NCBI GenBank assembly: GCA_023460935.1
Contig: JAEWOI010000027.1
Location: 1-64,000, forward strand
Source: Actinomycetes bacterium
Lineage (GTDB): Bacteria > Actinomycetota > Actinomycetes > Propionibacteriales > Propionibacteriaceae
Reading direction: 5' to 3'
DNA: 64,000 nucleotides
The translations under genes were made by a program, and so were the position numbers. The notes under the pieces were generated by a model that made no database searches, was not told where the DNA came from, and saw only the letters and a list, made by a program, of their open reading frames with translations. The stretch's first letter is position 1, and each line of letters begins with the position of its first letter. Positions 39,387 to 47,574 of the stretch are shown here, piece after piece.

Positions 39387-40745
39387 ATGTCACTTGCGGA
39401 AGTGATGCCGTACGGCGCTGACGCCGACTACGGTTCCGACCGTACGCCGCCGCAGGATGTCGCTGCGGAACAGAGCGTGCTCGGCGCGATGCTGCTGAGC
39501 AAGGACGCCATCGGTGACGTCGCGGAGACGCTGAAGGGCCGGGATTTCTACCGCCCGGCGCACGAGACGATCTACGAGGCGATCCTCAACCTCTACGGGC
39601 GGGGCGAGCCGGCCGACGCGATCACGGTCGCCGACGAGCTGGCCAAGCGGGGCGAGCTGGGCCGCATCGGCGGGCACATCTACCTGCACGACCTGCTCTC
39701 CACGGTCTCGATCGCCTCCAACGCCGGCTACTACGCCGAGATCGTGCGCGAGAAGGCGATCCTGCGCCGGCTGGTGGAGGCTTCGATCAAGATCTCCCAG
39801 CTCGGCTACACCGGGCAGGGCGACGTGGCCGGCATCGTGGACGCTGCCCAGCAGGCCATCTACGAGGTGGCGGAGGGCAAGGCCGGCGACGACTACGAGC
39901 CGCTGTCTGCGCTGATGGAGTCGACGCTGGACGAGATCGAGGCGCTCAGCGCCCACGGCATCATGGCCGGGGTGCCGACGGGCTTCGCCGAGCTGGACGA
40001 GCTCACCAACGGGCTGCACGCCGGGCAGATGGTGATCGTCGCCGCCCGCCCTGGTGTGGGCAAGTCGACCCTCGGGCTCGACCTGGCCAGGGCCGCGTCC
40101 ATCCAGCACGGCCTGTGCTCGGCCTTCTTCAGCCTGGAGATGACCAAGACCGAGATCGTGATGCGGCTCATCTCGGCCGAGGCGCAGGTGCCGCTGCACG
40201 ACATCCGCAAGGGCCGGATGAGCGACGAGAACTGGGGCCGGATCGCGCGCAAGACCGCGGACGTGTCCTCGGCCCCGCTGTTCATCGACGACTCCCCCAA
40301 CCTGACCATGATGGAGATCCGGGCCAAGGCGAGGCGGCTCAAGCAGCGCCACGACCTGAAGCTGGTGATCGTGGACTACATGCAGCTGATGAGCTCGGGC
40401 AAGCGGGTGGAGAGCCGGCAGCTCGAGGTGTCGGAGTTCTCCCGGCAGATGAAGCTCTTGGCCAAGGAGCTGGACGTGCCGGTGGTGGCGCTGTCGCAGC
40501 TGAACCGAGGCCCCGAGCAGCGCACCGACAAGAAGCCGATGCTGTCCGACCTGCGTGAGTCGGGCTCGCTGGAGCAGGACGCCGACGTGGTGGTGCTGCT
40601 GCACCGCGACGACATGTACAACAACGCCTCCGAGCGTTCGGGCGAGGCCGACTTCATCGTCGCCAAGCACCGCAACGGCCAGACCAAGACCGTCACCGTG
40701 GCGTTCCAGGGCCACTACAGCCGCTTCGTGGACATGCAGCACTGA
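39387..40745 (+). CDS. dnaB: Replicative DNA helicase DnaB
   Basis: This 452-residue hexameric helicase unwinds DNA at the replication fork. The N-terminal domain (PPQDVAAEQSVLGAMLLSKDAI) and RecA-like core are standard: Walker A ARPGVGKSTL, Walker B LVIVDYMQLM, then ALSQLNRGPEQR and SDLRESGSLEQDADVV. There is no intein, unlike DnaB of Mycobacterium tuberculosis. ATG 39387 follows GGAGGGA. The genes often beside actinobacterial dnaB (rplI, ssb, rpsF) are not within the next few kilobases. Confidence 0.95.
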   Translation: MSLAEVMPYGADADYGSDRTPPQDVAAEQSVLGAMLLSKDAIGDVAETLKGRDFYRPAHETIYEAILNLYGRGEPADAITVADELAKRGELGRIGGHIYLHDLLSTVSIASNAGYYAEIVREKAILRRLVEASIKISQLGYTGQGDVAGIVDAAQQAIYEVAEGKAGDDYEPLSALMESTLDEIEALSAHGIMAGVPTGFAELDELTNGLHAGQMVIVAARPGVGKSTLGLDLARAASIQHGLCSAFFSLEMTKTEIVMRLISAEAQVPLHDIRKGRMSDENWGRIARKTADVSSAPLFIDDSPNLTMMEIRAKARRLKQRHDLKLVIVDYMQLMSSGKRVESRQLEVSEFSRQMKLLAKELDVPVVALSQLNRGPEQRTDKKPMLSDLRESGSLEQDADVVVLLHRDDMYNNASERSGEADFIVAKHRNGQTKTVTVAFQGHYSRFVDMQH

Positions 40746-40761
40746 CCCGGCGTCAGCTCGG

Positions 40762-42009
40762 CTACAACCAGCGGCGGCCCTTGAGCAGCCCAAGCAGGTG
40801 GTCGATCACCGCGGTGTCCGCGCGCAGCCCGTTGTGCTCGTACTCGCTGGTCACCCAGGTGCGGCAGTCCGGCAGCAGCGCGGCGGTCTCCAGCGAGAAG
40901 TCCAGGGGCACGAAGGCATCGCCGGTGTACACCGACGCCGCCACCGGAACCTCGGCAAGGGCGAGCCGCTCGGGGAAGTAGAGCTGGTTCCACTCGTGCT
41001 CGGCCAGGAGGTCGGCGGCTTCGGCGAAGCGGGCAAGCCCAGCGTCTTCGGCGAACAGGGTGCGGTGCAGGTGCTCCCCGCCCAGCAGCGTGACGTCGTC
41101 CCGCACCCGGTCCGGCATGGTGCGGTCGGCCGACCAACGGGTGGCCACGCCGTCGGCGTAGCTGGACTCGTGCAGCACCGCGTAGAGAGGGTTGCGCCCG
41201 CCGAAGGGCAGAGCTCCGACCAGGTCGTGGGCGAACGCCGGCGACTCGTGGTGCAGCCCGAGCAGGTAGTGCAGCTGCTCCGCGCCGCCGGACACCCCCA
41301 GGCGGTTGCCGATGGTCCGCAGCCGGTCGGGCGAGACCGCGTCACCGTTGGGCAGCAACACCTCGCCCTGGGCGCAGAGCCTGCTCAGCTCGCGCATCCG
41401 CTCCCGGTCGCCCGGGAAGCGGCGGTAGTAGGTCTCGGACTTGGCGACCATGATCTGCCACGTGGTGGCGTACACGTCGTCGATGGGACGGCGGAGGGCG
41501 CTCAGCCCGCCCGTGATCAGCGCGCCGGCGAGGGATTCGGGGTGGGTGGAGAGGTAGTGCAGCGTGGTGAAGCCGCCGAAGGACTGGCCCAGCACCGTCC
41601 ACCGCTCGGCCCCCAGTGCCTGGCGCACCAGTTCGCAGTCGTTGACGATCTCGTCCGCCCGGAAGTGGGTCAGGTAGTCGGCCTGGGCACGCGCGGGCAG
41701 TCCGGCGAGCGAACGTGCCCCGACCGGGGTGGATCGTCCGGTGCCACGCTGGTCGAGCAGCACGACCCGGTACTCCTGCAGCACGCGCGCCAGCCAGGGC
41801 GGGTTGCCGGGCAGCGACGGGCGCGGCGCCTCGTGGCCCGGCCCGCCCTGCAGGAACACCAGGTACGGCCGGTGCTCGCCACCCTCGGCTGTGACCACCC
41901 TCGCGAACACCTCGATGGTGTCGTCACGGGGTTCGGAGGAGTCGAGCGGTGCGTCCAGGAGGAGGTTGGTGAGGGCGAGGCCGGGCAGGTGTTCGGTGGT
42001 CGAGCGCAT
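40762..42009 (-). CDS. Prolyl-aminopeptidase-like alpha/beta hydrolase (S33)
   Basis: This 415-residue cytoplasmic hydrolase has the S33 oxyanion motif FLQGGPGHEAPRP and nucleophile GQSFGGFTTL. The probable catalytic His is in SEYEHNGLRAD near the C-terminus. The cap domain is large, as in proline iminopeptidases that release N-terminal proline from peptides. ATG 42009 is the first start after a long low-complexity open frame that belongs to the DUF222 gene's opposite reading. Convergent with dnaB. Confidence 0.82.
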   Translation of the reverse strand: MRSTTEHLPGLALTNLLLDAPLDSSEPRDDTIEVFARVVTAEGGEHRPYLVFLQGGPGHEAPRPSLPGNPPWLARVLQEYRVVLLDQRGTGRSTPVGARSLAGLPARAQADYLTHFRADEIVNDCELVRQALGAERWTVLGQSFGGFTTLHYLSTHPESLAGALITGGLSALRRPIDDVYATTWQIMVAKSETYYRRFPGDRERMRELSRLCAQGEVLLPNGDAVSPDRLRTIGNRLGVSGGAEQLHYLLGLHHESPAFAHDLVGALPFGGRNPLYAVLHESSYADGVATRWSADRTMPDRVRDDVTLLGGEHLHRTLFAEDAGLARFAEAADLLAEHEWNQLYFPERLALAEVPVAASVYTGDAFVPLDFSLETAALLPDCRTWVTSEYEHNGLRADTAVIDHLLGLLKGRRWL

Positions 42010-42014
42010 GGTGC

Positions 42015-43442
42015 TCAGGCTAGGGGCGGCGCGACCCCCGGCGGTCCCGTTCCGCGGTCCCGTTGCCACAACGCCGCTTCGAAGGCGTGGCGGCGCGGAT
42101 CGCGGCCCAGCCGAATCGCCCCGTTGGGACCGACCCGGTAGCGCTCGCCGCCGGGCGAGCACCACCAGAAGATGCCGGGCCCAGGTTGTTCGAGCCGCCA
42201 GCCGCCGTGCGTCTTGGCGCGGTGTGCCTTGCGCGAGAGCGGGCCGAGGTTCGCAGCGCTGGTCTGCCCCTTCCGTCCCTTCCGGTACGGCTGGGTGTGG
42301 TCCAGGTCCTGACGCCGGGCGGAGCGCGACGAGAACGGGAACACCTCGAACTGGTCGCGCAGGATCACCTGGCGACGAATCCGGTCAGGAATCTCGTAAC
42401 TGTCGACGGCCACCTTGGCGTAGGGCCGGACCACGGGGGTGACCCGGATGCGGCAGTTGCCGATCAGGTGCCTCAGCATCGTCGCCGCCAGCGCGCCCAC
42501 ACCCTCCACGCGGGCAGTACCGCGCCCGGTGAGCAGGGTCTCCTCGGCGACGTGGACGTACACGGTCACCTCGGGCAGCAGCCGCGGATCGGTCGAGACC
42601 ACCGATCCGGTCGAGCCCACCCCGCTGGTCGAGCCTGTCGAGACCACCGCTCCAGTCGAGCCCACTTCGCTGGTCGAGCCTGTCGAGACCACGCCTGCCA
42701 CCTCCGCCAGCATCAGCTGCGCCCGTGCCGGCGTGGCCAGGATGCCCAGCGCCTTCGCCCGCCGGACCTCCTTGGGCTCACAGTCTCCTCGCTCGCCCAG
42801 GATGTCGGCGATCCGGTCGACCATGCCGTCGAAAAAGATGGCGTCGGAGGTGTCGATCCGGCAGGACAGGTACGCCACCGTCGGGTCTTCGGTGGGCAGC
42901 TTGCGCACGAACCGGGCCGAGCGCGCCTTTTCGGCCAGCGCCTGCACCTTGCGCGCCGCAATCTCCGCGACCAGCCCGCGGGCCAGCTGCAGCACCCGCC
43001 GCCACGGCAGGGTCGGCACCTTCGGCGCCAGCTGCTCATCCAGAGCCCGCGTCTCGGCCAGGCTCAGGTCGTATCGGGCCACCTCCGCGGCGAGCTGGCC
43101 GGCCCGGAACATCGGGACCAGACCCTGGGTGGCCTGGAACCACAGAAGTGGGTGGCGGGCCTTCAGGTTCACCACGTCACGGATGAGCCAGGTGGCGGCC
43201 CCAACCGCGATGCCCTTCAGCGCGGCGACCTCCAGGGGCAGGAACTCATCGACGAGAGCCGTCCCGTCCGCGCCGATCCGAACCGGCCTGGCGCCGACCA
43301 CGTCGAAGGCGTCCTCGCCAGTCCAGCCGTGCTCGGCTGCAAGGTCGGCGATGGCGACGGCCTCGGCGATCTCGGCGGTGGTGCGCGCTTCGATCGCCTC
43401 GCGCAACCGCTGAACGGCGCCACCTCGACCAGATTCGCTCAC
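42015..43442 (-). CDS. DUF222 and HNH-endonuclease-type protein with repeat insertion
   Basis: This 475-residue protein has a DUF222 domain (about 40-250) and a C-terminal HNH-like region (about 355-430). These proteins are abundant in actinobacteria, with unknown role. A linker at about 250-284 consists of 15-residue repeats (VVSTGSTSEVGSTGA) created by a DNA repeat. The HNH region keeps DLDHTQPY and KTHGGW, but the usual Cys pair before DLDH is missing (FEVFPFSSRSARR) and the HHR motif reads AHR, so nuclease activity is doubtful. GTG 43442 is the start; no clear ribosome site was seen. Confidence 0.82.
   Translation of the reverse strand: MSESGRGGAVQRLREAIEARTTAEIAEAVAIADLAAEHGWTGEDAFDVVGARPVRIGADGTALVDEFLPLEVAALKGIAVGAATWLIRDVVNLKARHPLLWFQATQGLVPMFRAGQLAAEVARYDLSLAETRALDEQLAPKVPTLPWRRVLQLARGLVAEIAARKVQALAEKARSARFVRKLPTEDPTVAYLSCRIDTSDAIFFDGMVDRIADILGERGDCEPKEVRRAKALGILATPARAQLMLAEVAGVVSTGSTSEVGSTGAVVSTGSTSGVGSTGSVVSTDPRLLPEVTVYVHVAEETLLTGRGTARVEGVGALAATMLRHLIGNCRIRVTPVVRPYAKVAVDSYEIPDRIRRQVILRDQFEVFPFSSRSARRQDLDHTQPYRKGRKGQTSAANLGPLSRKAHRAKTHGGWRLEQPGPGIFWWCSPGGERYRVGPNGAIRLGRDPRRHAFEAALWQRDRGTGPPGVAPPLA
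42589..42694. repeat. 45-bp in-frame tandem repeat inside the DUF222-HNH gene
   Basis: The word GAGACC recurs at 42595, 42640 and 42685, giving two full 45-bp units and a partial one. Each has TGGTCGAGCCTGTCGAGACC (exact at 42626-42645 and 42671-42690), the same palindromic core as the 131-198 array. Because 45 is a multiple of 3, the insertion keeps the frame. Confidence 0.85.
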
Positions 43443-43530
43443 GTGCTCTATTTTAGGTCACAAAGAACTCGCCCACAAGGGCTTTCACTCCAAACTTTCG
43501 CGCCAATCCACGGCCTTGGAGGCTGGCCAG

Positions 43531-43680
43531 CTACTCGGCTCCACCGCCGCGCGATGCGGCCCGCTTGCGCACGTAGCGCACTATCTTTTCGTGCGTTCCG
43601 CAGTCCTCCATAGCGCACCAGCGGCGGCTGTGGTTCTTCGAGCGGTCGACGAAGAACCACGGGACACCGCTTCACCCGGG
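43531..43680 (-). pseudogene. CGNR zinc-finger regulator, C-terminal remnant
   Basis: Read on the minus strand, 43662-43531 encodes PWFFVDRSKNHSRRW, then CAMEDCGTHEKIVRYVRKRA and a TAG stop. This is the C-terminal CGNR zinc finger of ABATE-domain regulators. A stop lies a few codons upstream in frame; the preceding family residues (LARVKRCP) appear in a different frame. The N-terminal two-thirds of the gene is missing. It is a broken remnant and not a working gene. Confidence 0.7.
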
Positions 43681-43689
43681 CGAGCAGTG

Positions 43690-43808
43690 GACCCGTGGCC
43701 GTCGCGGGCGGGGTCGCGGTGCTGCTCACCCTCACCGAGCACGGCCTGGCTACCGGCTGGCGTTCACCGTGGCCCTGGTCGTGGCGCTGGCCGGCGCGGC
43801 GGCGGGCC
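43690..43808 (+). pseudogene. MFS transporter, C-terminal remnant
   Basis: The plus strand reads VAVAGGVAVLLTLTEHG, then, after a one-base frame change near 43745, PGYRLAFTVALVVALAGAA followed by AGLTVRD. This looks like the last membrane helix and tail of a major-facilitator exporter. No N-terminal part exists. The reading continues a little into the end of the NmrA gene on the other strand. It is adjacent to the CGNR remnant, head to head, which suggests a deleted regulator/exporter pair. Confidence 0.45.
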
Positions 43809-44663
43809 TCACGGTGCGGGACGGACGAACGGGCGCAGCGTCACGGCGAGCGGCTCCGGCGGCCGACCGGTGAGGTCCAACACGTCGTCGGTACGCTCAC
43901 CGAACCCCCCGGCCGCGATGCCGGCGAACAGCGTCTGGAAGGCGTAGCGCCACCACGGCGAGGCCTCCGACTCCAGCAGGTCGCGGGCGAAACGCCCCGG
44001 GTCGCACGGACGGGAAGTGACCGCCCGGCCCGCGAGGTCCGCCGCCACGGCGGCCAGTTCCGAGTGGTCGAACGCCTGCGGGCCGGTGAGCACCCGGACG
44101 GGCGGCTGGCCGGCAGGGCCCGTGACCGCCGCGACCAGGCAGTCAGCCACGTCGCGACGGGCCACCGTGGCCACCCGGCCACCACCCATGGGCAACGCCA
44201 GCTCCCCCGCCACGGACGCCGCGAGCACCCAGCGTCCGAAGAACTCCGCGTACAGGCCGGCTCGCACCACCAGCGGTTCAGGGCAGGCCGATGCCAACCA
44301 CTCCTCGGTAGTGGCGTAGGTGTGGGCGTAGCAGAAGGGCGAGGCCGGGTCGGCGTCCTGCGAGCCGAGCAGGACCACCCGGGCTACTCCCGCGCGACCC
44401 GCGGCGTGCACGATGTTGCGGTGGTGCACCAGCACCCGGTCGGCCTCACCGTCGCTGCCGATGAACACCAGCCGCGCCACGCCGCGGAGCGCGGCCACCA
44501 GCGAATCCCTTGCCGAGTAGTCGACCACGGCGCGGTCCACCGCCGGAGGCAGCGGCCGCAGGGGATCGCGCACCAGCGCCACCACCTCGTGGCCCTGCCC
44601 GGCCAGGGCGGCCACCACCTGTGAACCGATCGCGCCGCCCGCGCCGGTGACCGCGTAGCGCAT
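43809..44663 (-). CDS. NmrA-type NAD(P)-binding reductase/regulator
   Basis: This 284-residue Rossmann protein starts MRYAVTGAGGAIGSQVV, the NAD(P)-binding motif of the atypical short-chain dehydrogenase (NmrA/NAD(P)H-azoreductase-like) group. The next strands RLVFIGSD and RVVLLGSQDAD fit. A full Tyr-x3-Lys site is not evident, as is usual for NmrA proteins that sense redox state or reduce small quinones. Start ATG 44663 is at the motif. It is followed by a DUF4287 gene on the same strand. Confidence 0.82.
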   Translation of the reverse strand: MRYAVTGAGGAIGSQVVAALAGQGHEVVALVRDPLRPLPPAVDRAVVDYSARDSLVAALRGVARLVFIGSDGEADRVLVHHRNIVHAAGRAGVARVVLLGSQDADPASPFCYAHTYATTEEWLASACPEPLVVRAGLYAEFFGRWVLAASVAGELALPMGGGRVATVARRDVADCLVAAVTGPAGQPPVRVLTGPQAFDHSELAAVAADLAGRAVTSRPCDPGRFARDLLESEASPWWRYAFQTLFAGIAAGGFGERTDDVLDLTGRPPEPLAVTLRPFVRPAP

Positions 44664-44673
44664 GCGGGCCGGC

Positions 44674-44970
44674 TCAGCCGCTCGGGTCGGGATTGGTGGC
44701 CGCGCCGTCCAGCCACAGGCGGTCGGACGGGTCCGAGTGCGCGCCGCCGCTGTGCACGTGCCTGCCGTCGATCCGCTCACCCTTGGTGATCACGTGGACC
44801 ATGGCCATGCCGTGGCCGCGGCCAAGGCCGAAGTCCTCCGCAAGCCAGGCGAGGATCGGGGCAGCCTTGGTGCCGGGCCCGAACCCGCGCTCCCGCGCCT
44901 GCTCCAGCAGCTGGCGAGGCGTCAGCCCCGTCTTTCGTTCGACGGCGTCGAGGTAGGCCTGAAAGGACAT
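44674..44970 (-). CDS. DUF4287-domain protein
   Basis: This 98-residue protein has the DUF4287 motif at its start: MSFQAYLDAVERKTGLTPRQ, with helices around GPGTKAAPILAWLAEDFGLGRGH and VHVITKG. Function is unknown. ATG 44970 is preferred over the GTG/ATG further up at 45006. Ten bases separate it from the NmrA-type gene, so the two may be co-transcribed. Confidence 0.75.
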   Translation of the reverse strand: MSFQAYLDAVERKTGLTPRQLLEQARERGFGPGTKAAPILAWLAEDFGLGRGHGMAMVHVITKGERIDGRHVHSGGAHSDPSDRLWLDGAATNPDPSG

Positions 44971-45010
44971 GTCCCCGATCCTGCCGCCGGGCGCCCCGGC
45001 TGACAACGCC

Positions 45011-45769
45011 TCAGACGCAGATCACCTCCACACCCGCACCGGCGAACAGCGCCAGCAGGTCCGGCGGTGCATCTGCCGTGATCACGAGATGGGTGAGGTC
45101 GGAGAGCGCACCGAACCGGAAGTTCGAGGCACGGTTCAGCTTGTCCGCGACGGTGACCAGGATTCGCCGGCCCGCCGAGGCGATGCTCGCCTGCTTGATC
45201 AGCGCGTCCTCGTAGAGCGTGGAGGTGAGACCCCTTGCCGCGGAAGCCGAGCACGTGCCGAGCACCAGCGCGTCGGCGCGCATGTTGCGGACGGCGTCCA
45301 GGGCCTGGCTGCCGAGCAGCGCGAGCGTGTCCGCCTCCACCGGCCCGCCGGGGATGATCACGGTGGCGCCGGGAGCGGTCCCCAGCGCCACTGCGGCGTG
45401 CAGCGAAAGGCACAGTGCGGTGATCGGCCGGCCGGCCAGCTCCTGGGCGACCGCATGGCAGGTGGTGCCGTTGTCGATGATCACCGACTCGTAGTCGGCG
45501 ATCAGCGGCGCCACCGCTGCCGCGAGCTTCGCCTTGAGGTCCCGGTCCTCGGCCATGCGCAGGCTGTAGGGCACATTCTCGCCGTGCTTGACGGTGCGGG
45601 CCGCTCCACCGGACACCCGGCGCAGGGCGCCGTGAGCCGCCAGGTCGGCCAGGTCACGCCGGATGGTCACCGCCGATGCGCCAGTCAGTTCGGCCAGCTG
45701 GTCGACCCGCAGGCGGCCGCTCGTGCGTAGCGACTGGATGATCAACTTGTGCCGGATTGATCGTTGCAC
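45011..45769 (-). CDS. DeoR-family transcriptional regulator
   Basis: This 252-residue protein has a DeoR helix-turn-helix (IIQSLRTSGRLRVDQLAELTGASAVTIRRDLADLA) and the C-terminal sugar-phosphate-binding DeoRC domain (VIIDNGTTCHAVAQEL; VIIPGGPVEADTLALLG). It probably senses a phosphorylated sugar. I chose GTG 45769, the mirror of the MFS start, over GTG 45781, because a -35/-10 pair at the expected distance points to it (see the promoter entry); 45781 would add four residues. Confidence 0.85.
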   Translation of the reverse strand: MQRSIRHKLIIQSLRTSGRLRVDQLAELTGASAVTIRRDLADLAAHGALRRVSGGAARTVKHGENVPYSLRMAEDRDLKAKLAAAVAPLIADYESVIIDNGTTCHAVAQELAGRPITALCLSLHAAVALGTAPGATVIIPGGPVEADTLALLGSQALDAVRNMRADALVLGTCSASAARGLTSTLYEDALIKQASIASAGRRILVTVADKLNRASNFRFGALSDLTHLVITADAPPDLLALFAGAGVEVICV

Positions 45770-45805
45770 GTGATCATTCACTCACCTAGGTTCTCAACGT
45801 GCAAC
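45763..45805. promoter_or_regulatory. Mirrored divergent promoters inside an inverted repeat
   Basis: GTTGCACGT (45763-45771) and ACGTGCAAC (45797-45805) form a perfect 9-bp inverted repeat. For the MFS gene, TTGCAC (45764-45769), a 17-base spacer and TAGGTT (45787-45792) end 6 bases before GTG 45799. In the other direction TTGCAC (45804-45799), 17 bases and a weak GTGAAT (45781-45776) point to GTG 45769. Each arm holds one gene's -35 and the other's start. Confidence 0.55.
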
Positions 45806-46989
45806 CCATTCTCCGCGCCCGGAACGGCGACCTGCTCGCTTTCGCGATCAACGGCTTCGCCTTCGCCTCCTGGATGTCGCGGGTGCCGGACGTCAAGCAG
45901 CTGCTCGACCTCACCCCCGGGATGCTCAGCGTGCTGCTGCTGTCGGTGTCCGCCGGTTCACTGCTCGGCCTGCCGGCGGCGGGGCCGATCGCCCACCGCT
46001 TCGGCGCCACGCGGACCGTCCGGCTCGGCATGGCGCTGGTTGTGCCGGGCATCGTGCTGGCGGCGCTGGCCGCGCAGGCACAGCTCCCGATGTGGTGGGT
46101 GATGCCTGGGCTGTTCCTGCTCGGTCTGGGCACCGGCATGTGGGACGTGGCGCAGAACCTGGAGGGCGCGATCATCGAGCGGGCGCTCGACCGCGCGATC
46201 ATGCCGTGGTTCCACGCAGCCTTCAGCGGCGGCACCGTGGTCGGGGCCCTGGCCGGCGCCGCCATGACCTGGCTCCAGGTGCCGCTCGTCACCCATCTCG
46301 GCGTCGTCGCGGCACTCACCGCTGTGGTGGCCTGGTGGGGCACCGGCCAGTTCCTGCCGGCGTTCGACGAGGCGGACGCAGCCGCTGCAGCCTCCGGCTC
46401 GACCCGCCAGCGGTCGGCCTGGACCGAGCCGCGGACGCTCCTGGTCGGGCTGATGGTCCTGGCCGCAGCCTTCGCCGAGGGCACTGCCAACGACTGGATG
46501 GCAGTCGCGTTCGTCGACGGCCACGGGGTGGACAACGCCCTGGGCGTGGTTGCCCTGGCGGTGTTTCTCTCGTTCATGACAGCGGGCCGGATCGGCGGCA
46601 CGATGCTGCTGGACCGCTACGGTCGCGTGCCCGTGCTGCGGATGATGTTCGGTGCAGCGATCCTCGGCTGCCTGCTGGTGGTGTTCGGCGAGCCGTGGCT
46701 GGCCTTCGTCGGCTGCGCGATCTGGGGCGTCGGCGCGAGCCTCGGCTTCCCGGTGGGCATGTCGGCCGCGGCGGACGACCCGGCCAGGGCGCCGACCCGG
46801 CTGAGCGTGGTCTCCACCATCGGCTACACCGCCTTCCTCGCCGGGCCGCCGCTGCTCGGTTTCCTCGGCGACCACTTCGGCATCCTGCGCGCGCTGCTCG
46901 TGGTCGGCGCCGTTTCCGTCCTGGCGATGCTGGTGGTGCCCGTGGCCAGGCCGTTGCAGCCAGAGGTGGAGGTGGAACCCGCCCGATGA
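45799..46989 (+). CDS. MFS transporter (YbjJ-like)
   Basis: This 396-residue membrane protein has about 12 helices and a central cytoplasmic loop (about 185-215). The start QPILRARNGDLLAFAINGFAFASWMSRVP and GLGTGMWDVAQNLEGAIIE resemble the YbjJ group of MFS proteins. Divergent DeoR control suggests a sugar or sugar-derivative cargo; the direction of transport is unknown. GTG 45799 has a -10-like TAGGTT ending 6 bases upstream and no ribosome site, as expected for a leaderless mRNA. Confidence 0.85.
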   Translation: MQPILRARNGDLLAFAINGFAFASWMSRVPDVKQLLDLTPGMLSVLLLSVSAGSLLGLPAAGPIAHRFGATRTVRLGMALVVPGIVLAALAAQAQLPMWWVMPGLFLLGLGTGMWDVAQNLEGAIIERALDRAIMPWFHAAFSGGTVVGALAGAAMTWLQVPLVTHLGVVAALTAVVAWWGTGQFLPAFDEADAAAAASGSTRQRSAWTEPRTLLVGLMVLAAAFAEGTANDWMAVAFVDGHGVDNALGVVALAVFLSFMTAGRIGGTMLLDRYGRVPVLRMMFGAAILGCLLVVFGEPWLAFVGCAIWGVGASLGFPVGMSAAADDPARAPTRLSVVSTIGYTAFLAGPPLLGFLGDHFGILRALLVVGAVSVLAMLVVPVARPLQPEVEVEPAR

Positions 46990-47000
46990 CCCGCCACGTG

Positions 47001-47020
47001 CCCGGAAGCCCTGTTCCGGG
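47001..47020 (+). terminator. Short hairpin after the MFS gene
   Basis: CCCGGAA-GCCCTG-TTCCGGG is a perfect 7-bp stem with a 6-base loop, 12 bases after the MFS stop. No T-run follows. It may end or slow transcription before the SRPBCC gene. Confidence 0.35.
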
Positions 47021-47077
47021 CCTGGGCGGCGCGGGAACTGGGTACCGGGAGGGCAGCCGCGAGTGAAGGAGCAGCAG

Positions 47078-47506
47078 ATGAAGGGACACGTCGCGACCGC
47101 AGCGACCAGCATCGCAGCGGCCCCCGAGCTGGTCTGGCAGGCGCTCACCGACCCCGCGAAGGTCGAGCAGTACTTCCTCGGCACCCGGGTCGAGTCCGCG
47201 TGGCGGGTCGGGGCCCCGATCACCTGGTCCGGTGAGTACCAGGGGAGGGCCTACACCGACCACGGCAGGATCACCGGGTTCGACCCCGGCCGGCTGCTCG
47301 AGTTCACCCACTTCAGCCCCCTCAGCGGGCTGCCGGACCTGCCGGACAACCACCACCTGGTGCGCTTCGAGCTGGCCCCCGCCGCTGACGGCACCGACGT
47401 CCGGTTGAGCCAGGACGGCAACGCCGACACCGCCGAGGCCCAGCGCGCCACAGCCACCTGGCAGCAGGTCCTCGACGGGCTGAAACGGGTGGTGGAAGCC
47501 GGCTGA
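47078..47506 (+). CDS. SRPBCC/AHSA1-family protein
   Basis: This 142-residue protein has the Bet v1-like ligand-binding fold: ATSIAAAPELVWQALTDPAKVEQYF near the start, the central GRITGFDPGRLLEFTHF strand pair, and a long C-terminal helix (WQQVLDGLKRVVE). This group includes ATPase-activator homologues and small-molecule carriers; the ligand is not predictable. ATG 47078 lies 6 bases after AAGGAG; GTG 47063 is less likely. Confidence 0.82.
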   Translation: MKGHVATAATSIAAAPELVWQALTDPAKVEQYFLGTRVESAWRVGAPITWSGEYQGRAYTDHGRITGFDPGRLLEFTHFSPLSGLPDLPDNHHLVRFELAPAADGTDVRLSQDGNADTAEAQRATATWQQVLDGLKRVVEAG

Positions 47507-47574
47507 GACCGGCAAGCTGTGCGGTGGGCGCTCCCCCGCCCGACCACTGCTCGCCAACCGACCGGGGGACCAAC

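Noticed and set aside
43448..43735. A 95-codon minus-strand gene.
   Set aside because: Its frame does not match the CGNR zinc finger encoded in another frame of the same stretch, which is the better reading of the DNA.
46986..47066. A 26-codon frame starting at the MFS stop.
   Set aside because: Too short, no conserved features, and it covers a hairpin.
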